This document shows, in pieces, positions 41,794 through 50,677 of a stretch of DNA of 64,000 bases (positions are counted from its first letter, which is position 1; every line of letters starts with the position of its first letter). Under the pieces are notes generated by a model that saw only the letters and a list, made by a program, of their open reading frames with translations, had not been told where the DNA came from and ran no database searches. The DNA is taken from the NCBI GenBank assembly GCA_964436825.1, contig CAYTEO010000010.1, positions 1 through 64,000 on the forward strand. Reading direction: 5' to 3'. The translations under genes and the position numbers were made by a program. This DNA is from CAYTEO01 sp964436825 (GTDB lineage Bacteria > Krumholzibacteriota > Krumholzibacteriia > LZORAL124-64-63).

Positions 41794-43965
41794 ATGTCCC
41801 GCCTGTCACGGAGTTGGTTGCCGGTATTGGTGCTCCTGTTGCTGCCTTGTTCCGTCGTCCGCGCCGCTCCCGTCGTGCAGGCCGGTCGCGCGAACGGGGA
41901 CATCGCCATCGACGGGCGGCTGGACGAGCCGTCCTGGCGCGAGGCCGGGCGGATCGCGGACCTCGTCCAGCAGGATCCCCGTCCGGGCGAGCCGACCCCC
42001 TACCGGACCGAGGTGCTGGTCCTGGTCGATCCCGGCGGGCTGACCTTCGGCTTCGTCTGCCACGATCCCCACCCGGAGCGGATCGCCGTCCACACGATGC
42101 AGCGCGACGGCGTGCTGCGGGGGGACGACGCCGTCACCATCGTCCTGGATCCCTTCGGGGACCGCCGGCGCGGCTACTTCTTCAAGATCAACGCCGCGGC
42201 GGCCCGCGTCGACGGGCTGATCACCGGTCCCGAGCAGCTCTCCCTGGACTGGGACGGTATCTGGGACGCCGCCACCAGACGCACTGCCGACGGCTGGTCG
42301 GCCGAGATCCGCATCCCCGCCCAGTCCCTCCGCTTCCCGCCCGGGGAGGACCGGTGGGGCCTGAACGTCGAGCGCTCCGTCGCCCGCGACCGGCTCTACC
42401 TGCGCTGGGGGGACATCTCCCTGGACGCGGGGCTGATCGACCTGCGCCGGGCCGGCGAGCTGACCGGCGTCGGCATCCTGCGCCAGGGACTGGGGATCTC
42501 CGTCAGTCCCTACGGCATCGTCCGCGCCGACAAGGGGGACGGGGAGAGTTCCTACACCACGACCGGCGACGTCGGCGGCGATCTCACCTGGAACCTGACC
42601 CCGGAGCTGAGCGCCGTCGTGACGGCCAACACCGACTTCGCCGAGACCGAGGTCGACACGCGGCAGATCAACCTGACCCGCTTCCCCCTCTTCTTCCCCG
42701 AGAAGCGATCGTTCTTCCTGGAGGGGTCGGAGCAGTTCTCCTTCGGTGTCGGGCTGGGACGCGACTTCCTGCCCTTCTTCTCCCGTCGCGTCGGCCTGTA
42801 CGAGGGGGAGCAGGTCCCCCTCGACGTGGGGATGAAGCTGCTGGGGCGCAGCGGCCGGTGGGGGATCGGCCTGCTGGGCGCGCACACGGGGGCGACCTCC
42901 CTGACCGGCGAGGCTGACCTGTTCGCCGGGCGGGTGACCTGCGATCTCGACCGTCACCTGACGGTGGGGGCCATCGTCACCGACGGCGATCCCGACGGCG
43001 TCTCCGACAACACCCTGGTCGGGGCGGACGCCGTGTGGCAGACCTCGACCCTGGGCGGGGACAAGAACTTCGCCGTGGGGGGGTGGGCCGCGTGGAGCCG
43101 GGGCGACGTGCCGCCGGACCGCCGCTACGGCTGGGGAGTGAAGGTGGACTACCCCAACGACCTGTGGGACGCGTTCCTGATCTACCGCGAGTTCGGCGAC
43201 GGCCTGGACCCGGCCCTCGGTTTCCTGCCCCGGCCGGGGACCCGGTGGCTGATGGCCGGGGCGGCCTACCAGCCGCGGCCGGACGGGGGCATGTTCGACT
43301 GGGTCCGGCAGTTCTACTTCGAGTTCTACCCGCGGATCGTCTGGGACCTGGACGGCGGGACGCAGTCGTGGCGGATCTTCACCGCCCCGTTCAACGCGCA
43401 GACCGAGTCGGGGGAGCACCTGGAGGCCAACTACGTGCCGCAGTACGAGCGGCTGGACGAGCCGTTCGAGGTGGCCGACGGGGTGGTCATCCCGGCCGGC
43501 GGCTACCGGTTCACCCGCTTCCGCGTGGAGGCGCAGACGTCGCGGCACCGGCCGGTGCGTGTCGGCTCGACGGTCTGGTTCGGCGACTTCTACACCGGGA
43601 CGCTGACCCAGTGGGAGAGCTTCGTCACCTACGCCTCCGGCGGCGGGCACCTGCAGCTGAGCCTCAGCGCGGAGAACGACTTCGGCGACCTGCCGCAGGG
43701 CACGTTCACCCAGCGGCTCTACCAGCTCCGTGTGGTCTACGCCTTCACGCCCGACCTGATCCTCTCCAGCTACGCGCAGTACGACTCGGAATCGAGGGAT
43801 GTGGGGCTGAACACACGCCTGCGCTGGACCCTGCAACCGGGCAACGACCTCTACCTGGTCTGGAGCCGCACGCTCCACCGGCCGCTAGACCCGGACGGCT
43901 GGGACCTGCTGCGCACCCGGGACGACCACCTTGCGCTGAAGCTGCGCTGGACGTTCCGGCGCTGA
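41794..43965 (+). CDS. Outer-membrane DUF5916 protein with CBM9-like domain
   Basis: A 723-residue exported protein. Signal peptide at 1-24 (WLPVLVLLLLPCSVVRAA). Residues about 30-220 form a carbohydrate-binding (CBM9-like) domain (DIAIDGRLDEPSWREA, then DDAVTIVLDPFGDRRRGYFF). From about 230 the DUF5916 beta-barrel follows (FPEKRSFFLEGSEQFSFG is the family signature) with alternating aromatic strands to the end, finishing LALKLRWTFRR. Likely an outer-membrane barrel that binds glycans; transport or enzymatic role is unknown. AAGGA lies 8 nt before the ATG. Confidence 0.88.
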   Translation: MSRLSRSWLPVLVLLLLPCSVVRAAPVVQAGRANGDIAIDGRLDEPSWREAGRIADLVQQDPRPGEPTPYRTEVLVLVDPGGLTFGFVCHDPHPERIAVHTMQRDGVLRGDDAVTIVLDPFGDRRRGYFFKINAAAARVDGLITGPEQLSLDWDGIWDAATRRTADGWSAEIRIPAQSLRFPPGEDRWGLNVERSVARDRLYLRWGDISLDAGLIDLRRAGELTGVGILRQGLGISVSPYGIVRADKGDGESSYTTTGDVGGDLTWNLTPELSAVVTANTDFAETEVDTRQINLTRFPLFFPEKRSFFLEGSEQFSFGVGLGRDFLPFFSRRVGLYEGEQVPLDVGMKLLGRSGRWGIGLLGAHTGATSLTGEADLFAGRVTCDLDRHLTVGAIVTDGDPDGVSDNTLVGADAVWQTSTLGGDKNFAVGGWAAWSRGDVPPDRRYGWGVKVDYPNDLWDAFLIYREFGDGLDPALGFLPRPGTRWLMAGAAYQPRPDGGMFDWVRQFYFEFYPRIVWDLDGGTQSWRIFTAPFNAQTESGEHLEANYVPQYERLDEPFEVADGVVIPAGGYRFTRFRVEAQTSRHRPVRVGSTVWFGDFYTGTLTQWESFVTYASGGGHLQLSLSAENDFGDLPQGTFTQRLYQLRVVYAFTPDLILSSYAQYDSESRDVGLNTRLRWTLQPGNDLYLVWSRTLHRPLDPDGWDLLRTRDDHLALKLRWTFRR

Positions 43966-44254
43966 GGTCTGCCCGGCGGACAGACGAGATGGACGCGGGA
44001 CGCGACCCGGGGGGAGCTTCCCTGTCTCGCGGCGCCGTCAGAACAGCGCCGCGATGAGCATGACGATGGCCCCCACCGTGACGATCGCCGTCAGCAGATA
44101 GAAACAGAAAGCGAGACGGCAGCGGATCATGGAGACCTCCTCTTTGGAATGGGGTCACCTGTGTTCCTATGGATACATTCTAGCATCATTGCATAGTAAA
44201 ACGGTAGGATTAATCCATGTCCCACCCATGATGTCCGGTCGTCCGGGCGGTCTG
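43966..44254. other. Intergenic region with AT-rich patch
   Basis: 289 bp between the DUF5916 and OmpA genes. It holds the 30-codon gene at 44038-44130 and an AT-rich patch (about 44160-44220) with TAGAAT on the minus strand (44176-44181), a fair -10 box for that small gene; no good -35 is seen. Confidence 0.4.
44038..44130 (-). CDS. Tiny single-helix membrane protein (30 residues)
   Basis: A 30-codon frame, ATG to TGA, with a strong GAGGAGG ribosome site 6 nt upstream. After MIRCRLA the rest is one hydrophobic helix (FYLLTAIVTVGAIVMLIAAL). No family is known to me. Short hydrophobic regulators and membrane-protein partners look like this, but the assignment as a real gene rests on the ribosome site and the helix only. 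Confidence 0.5.
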   Translation of the reverse strand: MIRCRLAFCFYLLTAIVTVGAIVMLIAALF

Positions 44255-44914
44255 CTAGCCCGCCTGCCTCCGGGCCGCCCTCTTCAGCTTGTCGTTGGCC
44301 ATCACGGCGATGTCGACCCGCCGGTTCAGGCGCCGCCCCTCGACCGTCGCGTTGTCGGCGACGGGCTGGGACTCGCCGTAGCCCATGATCGTGAAGCGGG
44401 TGGCGTCGACGCCGAGCTGTGCCAGGAAGTTGGCCACGGCCTGGGCGCGGGCGCGGCTCAGGACCAGGTTGTGCTCCTCGCTGCCGGTGCTGTCGGTGTG
44501 GCCCTCGATCAGGATGTTCGTGTCGGGGTACTTCCGGAGGATCGTCGCCAGCTGGCGGAGGTTCTCCCGGGCGGCCGGTTGCAGCTCGGCCCGGTCGATG
44601 TCGAACAGGATCCCGGAGTCGAAGGTGATCTTGATCCCCTCGCCCACGCGCTCGATGCGGGCCCCCCGGAGGTCGCGTTCCATCTCGGCGGCCTGGCGGT
44701 CCATGTAGCTGCCGATGTAGGCGCCGGCCGCGCCGCCCACGGCGGCGCCGATGATGGCGCCCAGCAGGGTGTTGCCGCTCTGCTTGCCGATGGCCGCCCC
44801 CACGGCGGCACCGCCGGCCGCGCCGTAGGCGGCTCCCGTGCCCTTGTGCGTCGCGCAGCCGGTGACGCCGAGCAGCAGCGCGAACAGCAGGAACAGCGCG
44901 ATCAGTCGTCTCAT
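44255..44914 (-). CDS. OmpA-family peptidoglycan-binding lipoprotein with glycine zipper
   Basis: A 219-residue outer-membrane lipoprotein. Lipobox LLLGVTGC with Cys20; glycine-zipper region at about 28-70 (GAAYGAAGGAAVGAAIG, then GAIIGAAVGGAAGAYIG); C-terminal OmpA domain with ILIEGHTDSTGSEEHNL, LSRARAQAVANFL and RRLNRRVDI, which binds peptidoglycan. The ATG has GGGAGG upstream; the open frame continues to 45334 as a shadow of the next gene. It anchors outer membrane to cell wall. Confidence 0.93.
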   Translation of the reverse strand: MRRLIALFLLFALLLGVTGCATHKGTGAAYGAAGGAAVGAAIGKQSGNTLLGAIIGAAVGGAAGAYIGSYMDRQAAEMERDLRGARIERVGEGIKITFDSGILFDIDRAELQPAARENLRQLATILRKYPDTNILIEGHTDSTGSEEHNLVLSRARAQAVANFLAQLGVDATRFTIMGYGESQPVADNATVEGRRLNRRVDIAVMANDKLKRAARRQAG

Positions 44915-44967
44915 CCCGCATCCTCCCGTCTGTTCCGTTGTATCCCGCCCCGCGTGCGCGGGAGCGG

Positions 44968-45894
44968 TCAGGTGACGTGGAAGCAGAGCAGCCATCCCAC
45001 CACCGTCACCAGCGACAGCAGCGTCGTGCCGATGACGATGGCGCCGGCCAGCCGTCCGTCGCCGCCCATCTCCCGGGCCATGATGAAGCTGACCACGGCC
45101 GTCGGCGAGGCGGCCAGCAGCACCGGTGCCTGCAGGGCCGTCCCCTCCATTCCCAGGTGGTGCAGGCCGGCCCATACCAGGGCAGGATAGACGATCAGCT
45201 TGACGGAAGCGACGCCCAGGGCCGGGCCCAGCTCCAGGCGCAGCCGGCCCGGGTCCAGGTCGGCTCCCAGGGCCAGCAGCGCCAGCGGCAGGGCCGTGCG
45301 CCCCACCAGCTCCAGGGAGCGATCCACCGCCCACGGCAGGGTGACGTGCAGCGAGGAGAGAAGGACCCCGCCCGCGCAGCCCAGGATCAGGGGGTTACGG
45401 GCCATCCGCGCCAGGGTGTCGCGCCAGACCGCCGCGTCGCGGGCGCTGACCCCGCGGTGGGGCAACGTCAGCAGCAGGACGGCCAGCAGGTTGTAGACGA
45501 TGACCGTGAACCCGATCAGCAGGGCGACGACGCCCACGGCCTGCTCGCCATAGGCGTTGACGACGACCGGCAGGCCGAAGAACACCATGTTGCTGCGGTG
45601 GGCCCCCTGGGCCAGGACGCCGCGCCGCGACGGCCGCGCGCTGCGGACCGCCAGGTAGGTCGCCGCCGCCACCAGGGCGCTGGCGCCGGCCATCGTTCCG
45701 ATGACCGGCAGCTGGACGCCCAGGTCCAGCGGCGTGCGGGCCAGGCTGCGCAGCAGCAGCAGCGGCGCCGCCACGTAGAAGACCAGCCGCGACAGTCCCG
45801 CGACGGTCTCCGGCGCCAGGAACCTGCGGACCCGCAGCCACCAGCCCAGGCCGATGACCAGGAAGACGGGCAGGACGATGTTGACGGTCGTCAC
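44968..45894 (-). CDS. AEC-family (auxin efflux carrier-like) transporter
   Basis: A 308-residue membrane protein with about 10 helices, of the AEC/BASS-related secondary carrier fold. Features are FLVIGLGWWLRVRRFL at the N-terminus, RSNMVFFGLPVV, NPLILGCAGGVLLS and LLAASPTAVVSFIMARE. Substrate unknown (AEC members move malate, malonate or other anions). GTG start with GGGAGAGG upstream, 25 bp after the DUF1684 gene. Confidence 0.88.
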   Translation of the reverse strand: MTTVNIVLPVFLVIGLGWWLRVRRFLAPETVAGLSRLVFYVAAPLLLLRSLARTPLDLGVQLPVIGTMAGASALVAAATYLAVRSARPSRRGVLAQGAHRSNMVFFGLPVVVNAYGEQAVGVVALLIGFTVIVYNLLAVLLLTLPHRGVSARDAAVWRDTLARMARNPLILGCAGGVLLSSLHVTLPWAVDRSLELVGRTALPLALLALGADLDPGRLRLELGPALGVASVKLIVYPALVWAGLHHLGMEGTALQAPVLLAASPTAVVSFIMAREMGGDGRLAGAIVIGTTLLSLVTVVGWLLCFHVT

Positions 45895-45919
45895 GGCAGC
45901 CTCTCCCGCATGGAGCGGT

Positions 45920-46825
45920 TCAGTGATGCCCAGGCGGCATCTTCTCGCCGGCGGTCACCGCCACCGGCAACCGGTTCTCCGCCGGCGGCAGGGGGCAGGT
46001 GGCGTAGTCGGTGAAGGCGCAGGGCGGGGTGTAGGCCCGGTTGAAGTCCAGGACGACGGTGCCGTCCGGCGCCACCGGGTCGGTCTCCAGGAACCGGCCT
46101 CCGCCGTAGGTCTCCCGTCCCGTCGTCGCGTCGGCGAAGACCAGGAACAGCCCCTCGCGCGGGTCGCCCAGCGGCGTCAGGCGGCAGTCGCGACCGGCGA
46201 GGGAGAAGCGCAGGACGCCGGGGGTCGGCTCGGGCGACTCCTGGCCGATGGCGTTGGCCACCAGGACCGTCCCGGCGGCCGCCGTGTCCAGCCGGGCGAC
46301 GACCCGCCAGCGCGCGTCGACGGGGTAGCGGGGGATGCCGGCGAACAGGCGTCGCCGCTCGCTGTCGCGGTCCTTGACCCGCAGCAGGTAGCGGTCGCCC
46401 CGGGCGATGACGTACAGCAGGAGCGGGCCGGTGCGCAGGACGGTCGGCTCGCCGTCGCGGTCGCTCCGCAGGGTGACCGGTCCGGCCAGCGGCACGGTGT
46501 CGTCGCCCGCGGTGACGGCGACCCCCGCCGCGGGAGTGAACCGGAGCGTGTCGCCGGTGATCGCCAGCGTCCCGAGCCGCGGCGGCGCCTTGGCCACCAG
46601 GCGCACGTCCCGGTCCGGGGCCGAGCCCAGGGTCTGGACTCCGGGGCGCAGGTCGTGCAGGCCCACCAGGGTCAGCCAGCCGGTCTCGGCGGTCAGGCGG
46701 GCGAGCCGCCGGGCGTGCCAGGCGTCGACCCGGGCCACGTAGTCGGGATCGGTGGCCGGCGCGTGGCGGCAGGCGGCCGGCGCCAGCAACGGGAGCAGGG
46801 CAAGGAGCAGGAACCGGCGCCGCAT
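45920..46825 (-). CDS. DUF1684 lipoprotein
   Basis: A 301-residue probable lipoprotein (LLLALLPLLAPAAC, lipid-Cys near 19) of family DUF1684, unknown function. Matching elements are WHARRLARLTAETGWLTLVG, the GxxTLGSAPDRDVRL stretch and the end DFNRAYTPPCAFTDYATCPLPP. An ATG with GGAGG 7 nt upstream is used; a GTG 2 codons earlier overlaps the preceding nitrilase stop (GTGA), so the two are coupled. Confidence 0.85.
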   Translation of the reverse strand: MRRRFLLLALLPLLAPAACRHAPATDPDYVARVDAWHARRLARLTAETGWLTLVGLHDLRPGVQTLGSAPDRDVRLVAKAPPRLGTLAITGDTLRFTPAAGVAVTAGDDTVPLAGPVTLRSDRDGEPTVLRTGPLLLYVIARGDRYLLRVKDRDSERRRLFAGIPRYPVDARWRVVARLDTAAAGTVLVANAIGQESPEPTPGVLRFSLAGRDCRLTPLGDPREGLFLVFADATTGRETYGGGRFLETDPVAPDGTVVLDFNRAYTPPCAFTDYATCPLPPAENRLPVAVTAGEKMPPGHH

Positions 46826-46827
46826 CG

Positions 46828-47670
46828 TCACGCCTCCCCGCCGGCGGCCGGACGGGCCAGCCACGGGCCGTACAGCTCCGGCCGCCGGTGTCGCAGGAAG
46901 AGTTGCCGGGCGTGGGAGAGGGGCACCTCGCCCAGGGCGATGTCGCACAGCAGCGTCTCCTCCCCGTCGCCGGCACGGGCCACGACGCGGCCGTCGGGGG
47001 CGCAGACGAACGACCCGCCGGCGAAGGTCAACCGCTCTTCCGGTCCTACCCGGTTGCACAGGGCGGTGAAATAGCCGTTCTGGAAGGCGGCCACCCGCAT
47101 CTCCGCCTCGAACAGGCCGTCCGGCCACTCGCCCACGGCGCCCGCCTGGGGGACGACGACCAGCTCGGCGCCGTCCAGGGCGAGCGACCGCATCGCCTCG
47201 GGAAAGTGGCGGTCGTAGCAGATGGCCACGCCGATCCGGCCGCACCGCGTGGCGAAGACCGGCAGGCCGCGGTCCCCGGGCGCGTAGTACCCCTGTTCGT
47301 GGAAGCCGTCGTACTCGGTGATGTGGATCATCCGGGTCGCCCCGAGCAGGGTCCCGTCGGCGTCGATGACCGGCGAGGTGTCGTAGGTCCGCCCGTCGTC
47401 GCCCAGCTCGAAGAGGTTCAGGACGACGACCGCGCCGGTCTCCCGCGCCACCGCGGCGAAGGCCTCGGTCGTCGGCCCGGTGACCGGCTCGGCCAGGAGG
47501 CGGGCGTCGGGGCCTGCCGGCCGCTGGGGCCAGAACGGGGTGAACGCCAGCTCGGCGAAGCAGATCACCTGCGCGCCGTCGGCGGCGGCGCGGCGGGCCG
47601 CGTCCAGGCCGCGGCGGAGGTTCGCCTCGCGGTCGGGCCCGGCCGGCTGTTGGATGAGGGCGAGTCTCAC
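46828..47670 (-). CDS. Carbon-nitrogen hydrolase (nitrilase superfamily) with substituted lysine
   Basis: A 280-residue amidase-like protein. The Glu and Cys of the Glu-Lys-Cys triad are present: ICFAELAFTP and VAICYDRHFPEAM. The lysine position looks changed: the family reads GxxRKxHI, here LLGATRMIHITEY has Met. FHEQGYYAPGD and VVPQAGAVGEWPDGL support a distinct subfamily close to N-carbamoylputrescine amidase and beta-ureidopropionase. GTG start with GGAGG upstream. If the residue really is replaced, activity may differ from amide hydrolysis. Confidence 0.88.
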   Translation of the reverse strand: MRLALIQQPAGPDREANLRRGLDAARRAAADGAQVICFAELAFTPFWPQRPAGPDARLLAEPVTGPTTEAFAAVARETGAVVVLNLFELGDDGRTYDTSPVIDADGTLLGATRMIHITEYDGFHEQGYYAPGDRGLPVFATRCGRIGVAICYDRHFPEAMRSLALDGAELVVVPQAGAVGEWPDGLFEAEMRVAAFQNGYFTALCNRVGPEERLTFAGGSFVCAPDGRVVARAGDGEETLLCDIALGEVPLSHARQLFLRHRRPELYGPWLARPAAGGEA

Positions 47671-47686
47671 GGTTGCCTCCCCGGTC

Positions 47687-48952
47687 TCAGATGAAGCGAC
47701 GCAGCACCCGGCGGATCGTCATCCCCTGGACGAGGATGGAGAACAGGACGACCAGGTAGGTGCAGGTCAGGATGAGCGGTTTCTCCGGGATCGGCGGCAG
47801 CGAGAGGGCCAGCGCCACCGAGATGCCGCCGCGCAGGCCGCTCCAGGTCAGGATCCGGACGACCCCCTCGGAGAACGACAGCCGCAGGCGCAGCAACCCG
47901 ATGGGCAGCGCGACGCTGAGCCAGCGTGCCGCCAGGACGATCCCGATGCTCAGCAGTCCCGCCAGGGCGTGGAGGCGGTCGAAGGCGACGACCAGGACCT
48001 CGACCCCGATCAGCAGGAACAGGACGGCGTTGAGGAACTCGTCCAGCAGCTCCCAGAACTTCTCCAGGTAGTCGGTGACGGTGGGGCTCATGGCGAAGGC
48101 GCGGCCCCGGTTGCCGATCAGCAGGCCGGCGGTCACCATGGCGATGGGACCGGAGACGTGCAGCGTCTCGGCCAGGCTGTAGCCGCCCATGACCAGGCCC
48201 AGGGTGATCAGGACCTCCACCTTGTAGTCGTCGATGGCCAGCATCATCCGGTAGGCGACGTACCCGGCCGCCAGCCCCAGCAGGCCGCCGCCGCCGGCCT
48301 CGCGCAGGAAGAACAGCAGGATGTCCCAGGGGCCGGCCAGGGCCGGATGACCGCCGACGGCCGGGTGCCCGGGCGTCTCCGGCAGCATGGCCAGCAGGGC
48401 GGTGAAGACGACGACCGCGACCCCGTCGTTGAACAGGGACTCGCCGGCGATCTTGGCCTCCAGCGACGGCGGGGCGTGGAGGGTCTTCAGGGTGCCCATC
48501 ACGGCGATCGGATCGGTGGGGGAGATCAGCGCCCCGAACAGCAGGCAGGCCAGCCAGGAGACGTGCATCCCGAGCAGGGAGAAGACGATCCGTCCCAGCG
48601 CCGCGACGACGACCGTCGAGAGCAGCAGGCCGACCGTCGCCAGCAGGACGATCGTCCAGCGCCGCCGCAGGAAGTACTCCAGGTCCGAGTGCAGGGCACC
48701 GGCGAACAGCAGGAACCCCAGCATCCCGTGCATCAGCGCGGCGTTGAAGTCGATGTTCTCCAGGTAGGCGCGCACCGTGTCGACCAGGTCCAGCGGCGGC
48801 CAGAGCCAGTGCAGTCCCATCATGACCAGCGAGACGGCCAGGCTGATGGCCAGCAGTCCCACCGTCGGGGGCAGCCGCAGCCAGCGCGAGTTCAGGAACC
48901 CGAAGACGGCGGCCAGCGTCAGCAGGACGGCGGTGATGTCGAACAGGGACAT
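47687..48952 (-). CDS. Sodium/proton antiporter, CPA1 family
   Basis: A 421-residue membrane exchanger with about 12 helices. Conserved FGALISPTDPIAVMG (ion-binding helix) and ESLFNDGVAVVVFTALL, plus LTWSGLRGGISVALAL near the end, identify it as CPA1/NhaP-like. It trades Na+ or K+ for H+ across the inner membrane in pH and salt homeostasis. It lies 16 bp ahead of the nitrilase gene on the same strand and 65 bp after the MscS channel gene. Confidence 0.94.
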   Translation of the reverse strand: MSLFDITAVLLTLAAVFGFLNSRWLRLPPTVGLLAISLAVSLVMMGLHWLWPPLDLVDTVRAYLENIDFNAALMHGMLGFLLFAGALHSDLEYFLRRRWTIVLLATVGLLLSTVVVAALGRIVFSLLGMHVSWLACLLFGALISPTDPIAVMGTLKTLHAPPSLEAKIAGESLFNDGVAVVVFTALLAMLPETPGHPAVGGHPALAGPWDILLFFLREAGGGGLLGLAAGYVAYRMMLAIDDYKVEVLITLGLVMGGYSLAETLHVSGPIAMVTAGLLIGNRGRAFAMSPTVTDYLEKFWELLDEFLNAVLFLLIGVEVLVVAFDRLHALAGLLSIGIVLAARWLSVALPIGLLRLRLSFSEGVVRILTWSGLRGGISVALALSLPPIPEKPLILTCTYLVVLFSILVQGMTIRRVLRRFI

Positions 48953-49017
48953 GGCGTGCTCCGCGGTCGAGGGTGCATCGGCCCGGCGGACAGGTTAGAA
49001 GGAGGGAGAGCCGTCCG

Positions 49018-50619
49018 TCAACGTCCCACGATCCGCAGCAGCCGGCGCAGGATCCCCGGCTGTTCCAGCTCCACCCGGGCCGAGCGCTCCCGCTCGGCGG
49101 CCAGCTTCTCCAGGGCCTCCCGGTTGGCGGCGGCCCGTTCGGCGGCCAGGTCGGCGAGCCGCCGCGGGATCTCCTCGTGCAGCGAGAGCAGGGCACGGAA
49201 GGCCTCGGGTCCGAACTCCAGCAGCTCGGCGCCGGTCGCGACGGTCAGCGTCGCACTGCGCGGCACGCCGGTCAGGGGACTCATCTCCCCCACGACGGTC
49301 CCGGGACCGAGGGTGAAGGTGGCCGCGGTCTGGCCGTCCTGCTCCACCCGGCCGGCCAGCTCGCCGCGTGCGACGACCCAGAACGAGTCGCCCTCGTCGC
49401 CCTGGCGGCAGAGGACCTCGCCGTGGGTGAACGGCAGCCGCCGCACGTGGGGGGCGACCCGGGCCAGGTTCTCCCGCGACAACAGGGGAGTGCCGTCGGC
49501 GTCGACCACCAGGGTGCGGCACAGGTCGCTGCGCCACAGATCCTCGACGATCCCCTCCAGGTCCTCCCCGGTCGGCGGCAGCCGGCGCTGGTTGTAGACC
49601 ACGGCCATGAAGTCGTTGAGCAGCTTGTCGCTCATGGGGAAGGGGATCTCGATGCCGCGGCGCTTGAACTGGTACCAGATCATCCGGTTGACGTCGCCGT
49701 CGATGGGGATGTGGCGGTGGTACTGGTTCGTCCAGAACTCCAGGCGGTAGTTGATGCCGAAATCCAGGAAGGCGGTGATCATGGCGGCCGGGGCGGGGTT
49801 GGCGCGCACCTGGGGGACGCTGCGGGCGGCGGCGACCAGCGCCGCGATGACCTCGTCGGGAGCGTCGCTGTAGCTGGCGCCCACCTCGATGACGTGCCGC
49901 CGCAGCGGGGTCGGCTCGTTCATGTTGTGGATCTTCGCCTCGGCCACCCGGGCGTTGGGCAGGATGTACAGGTGCCCGTCCATGGTCCTCAGGCGTGTCT
50001 CGCGCCAGTTCGTCTTGACGACCTTCCCTTCCAGCCCGTCGATGTCGACCCAGACGCCGGGCCGCAGGGAGCGGACCAGGTGCAGGGACATGCCGGCCAG
50101 CAGGTTCCCCAGCACGCCCTGCAGCGCGAAGCCGACGACGGCGGTGACCAGGGCGGTCGAGGCCAGCAGCGGCCCGATGTCGATTCCCAGCTCGACGCGC
50201 AGGACCAGGAAGGCGACGGCCAGCACCAGGACGGCCCGGATGATGTCCATCAGCAGGTCGGGGACCGGGAACGGCCGGTTGCGCAGGCGGAACAGGAGCT
50301 GGACGAATCCCTCGACCAGGGCCAGGGCGGCCAGCCCGAGCCAGAAGATCTCCCAGGCTGCCAGGTGGTTGGCGTGGCCGGCGAGCCAGGCCACGGCCGC
50401 CGGCCAGGAACCGAGCGCCAGCACGACCGCCCGCGTCACGACGAGGGCCAGGACGGGCCGCGACAGGTGGGCCGCCAAATCGAGCAGCGCTCCCGGGAGC
50501 GTGGGCCGGCCGGCGTCACGGTGCAGCCGTCGCCGCAGCGGAGACGACAGCCCGGTGGCCAGGGTCCAGATCAGGACCAGGACGGACAGCTCTACGATGG
50601 CGGGCAGATAGGCGTTCAC
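49018..50619 (-). CDS. MscS-family mechanosensitive channel with cyclic-nucleotide-binding domain
   Basis: A 533-residue inner-membrane channel. Five or so helices at the N-terminus; pore-lining helix and MscS beta domain at about 140-270 (VGFALQGVLGNLLAGMSLHL, then WVDIDGLEGKVVKTNWRETR). The C-terminal 110 residues hold a cNMP-binding domain: HGEVLCRQGDEGDSFWVVARG, LGPGTVVGEMSPLTG and the RSATLT phosphate-binding stretch. A few MscS-like proteins of this bCNG type are known to be gated by cAMP or cGMP. GTG start with AAGGAA upstream. A CHASE2 cyclase gene lies 2.1 kb away. Confidence 0.93.
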   Translation of the reverse strand: MNAYLPAIVELSVLVLIWTLATGLSSPLRRRLHRDAGRPTLPGALLDLAAHLSRPVLALVVTRAVVLALGSWPAAVAWLAGHANHLAAWEIFWLGLAALALVEGFVQLLFRLRNRPFPVPDLLMDIIRAVLVLAVAFLVLRVELGIDIGPLLASTALVTAVVGFALQGVLGNLLAGMSLHLVRSLRPGVWVDIDGLEGKVVKTNWRETRLRTMDGHLYILPNARVAEAKIHNMNEPTPLRRHVIEVGASYSDAPDEVIAALVAAARSVPQVRANPAPAAMITAFLDFGINYRLEFWTNQYHRHIPIDGDVNRMIWYQFKRRGIEIPFPMSDKLLNDFMAVVYNQRRLPPTGEDLEGIVEDLWRSDLCRTLVVDADGTPLLSRENLARVAPHVRRLPFTHGEVLCRQGDEGDSFWVVARGELAGRVEQDGQTAATFTLGPGTVVGEMSPLTGVPRSATLTVATGAELLEFGPEAFRALLSLHEEIPRRLADLAAERAAANREALEKLAAERERSARVELEQPGILRRLLRIVGR

Positions 50620-50677
50620 AGCGGGTTCCTTCTCCCTGACGAGCCGTTCACCGCACAGGTCGCCGGCATCGCGCGGT

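Noticed and set aside
38948..42043. 1031-codon plus-strand frame
   Set aside because: Shadow of the S9 peptidase on the minus strand; translation is Gly/Val/Asp-rich low complexity.
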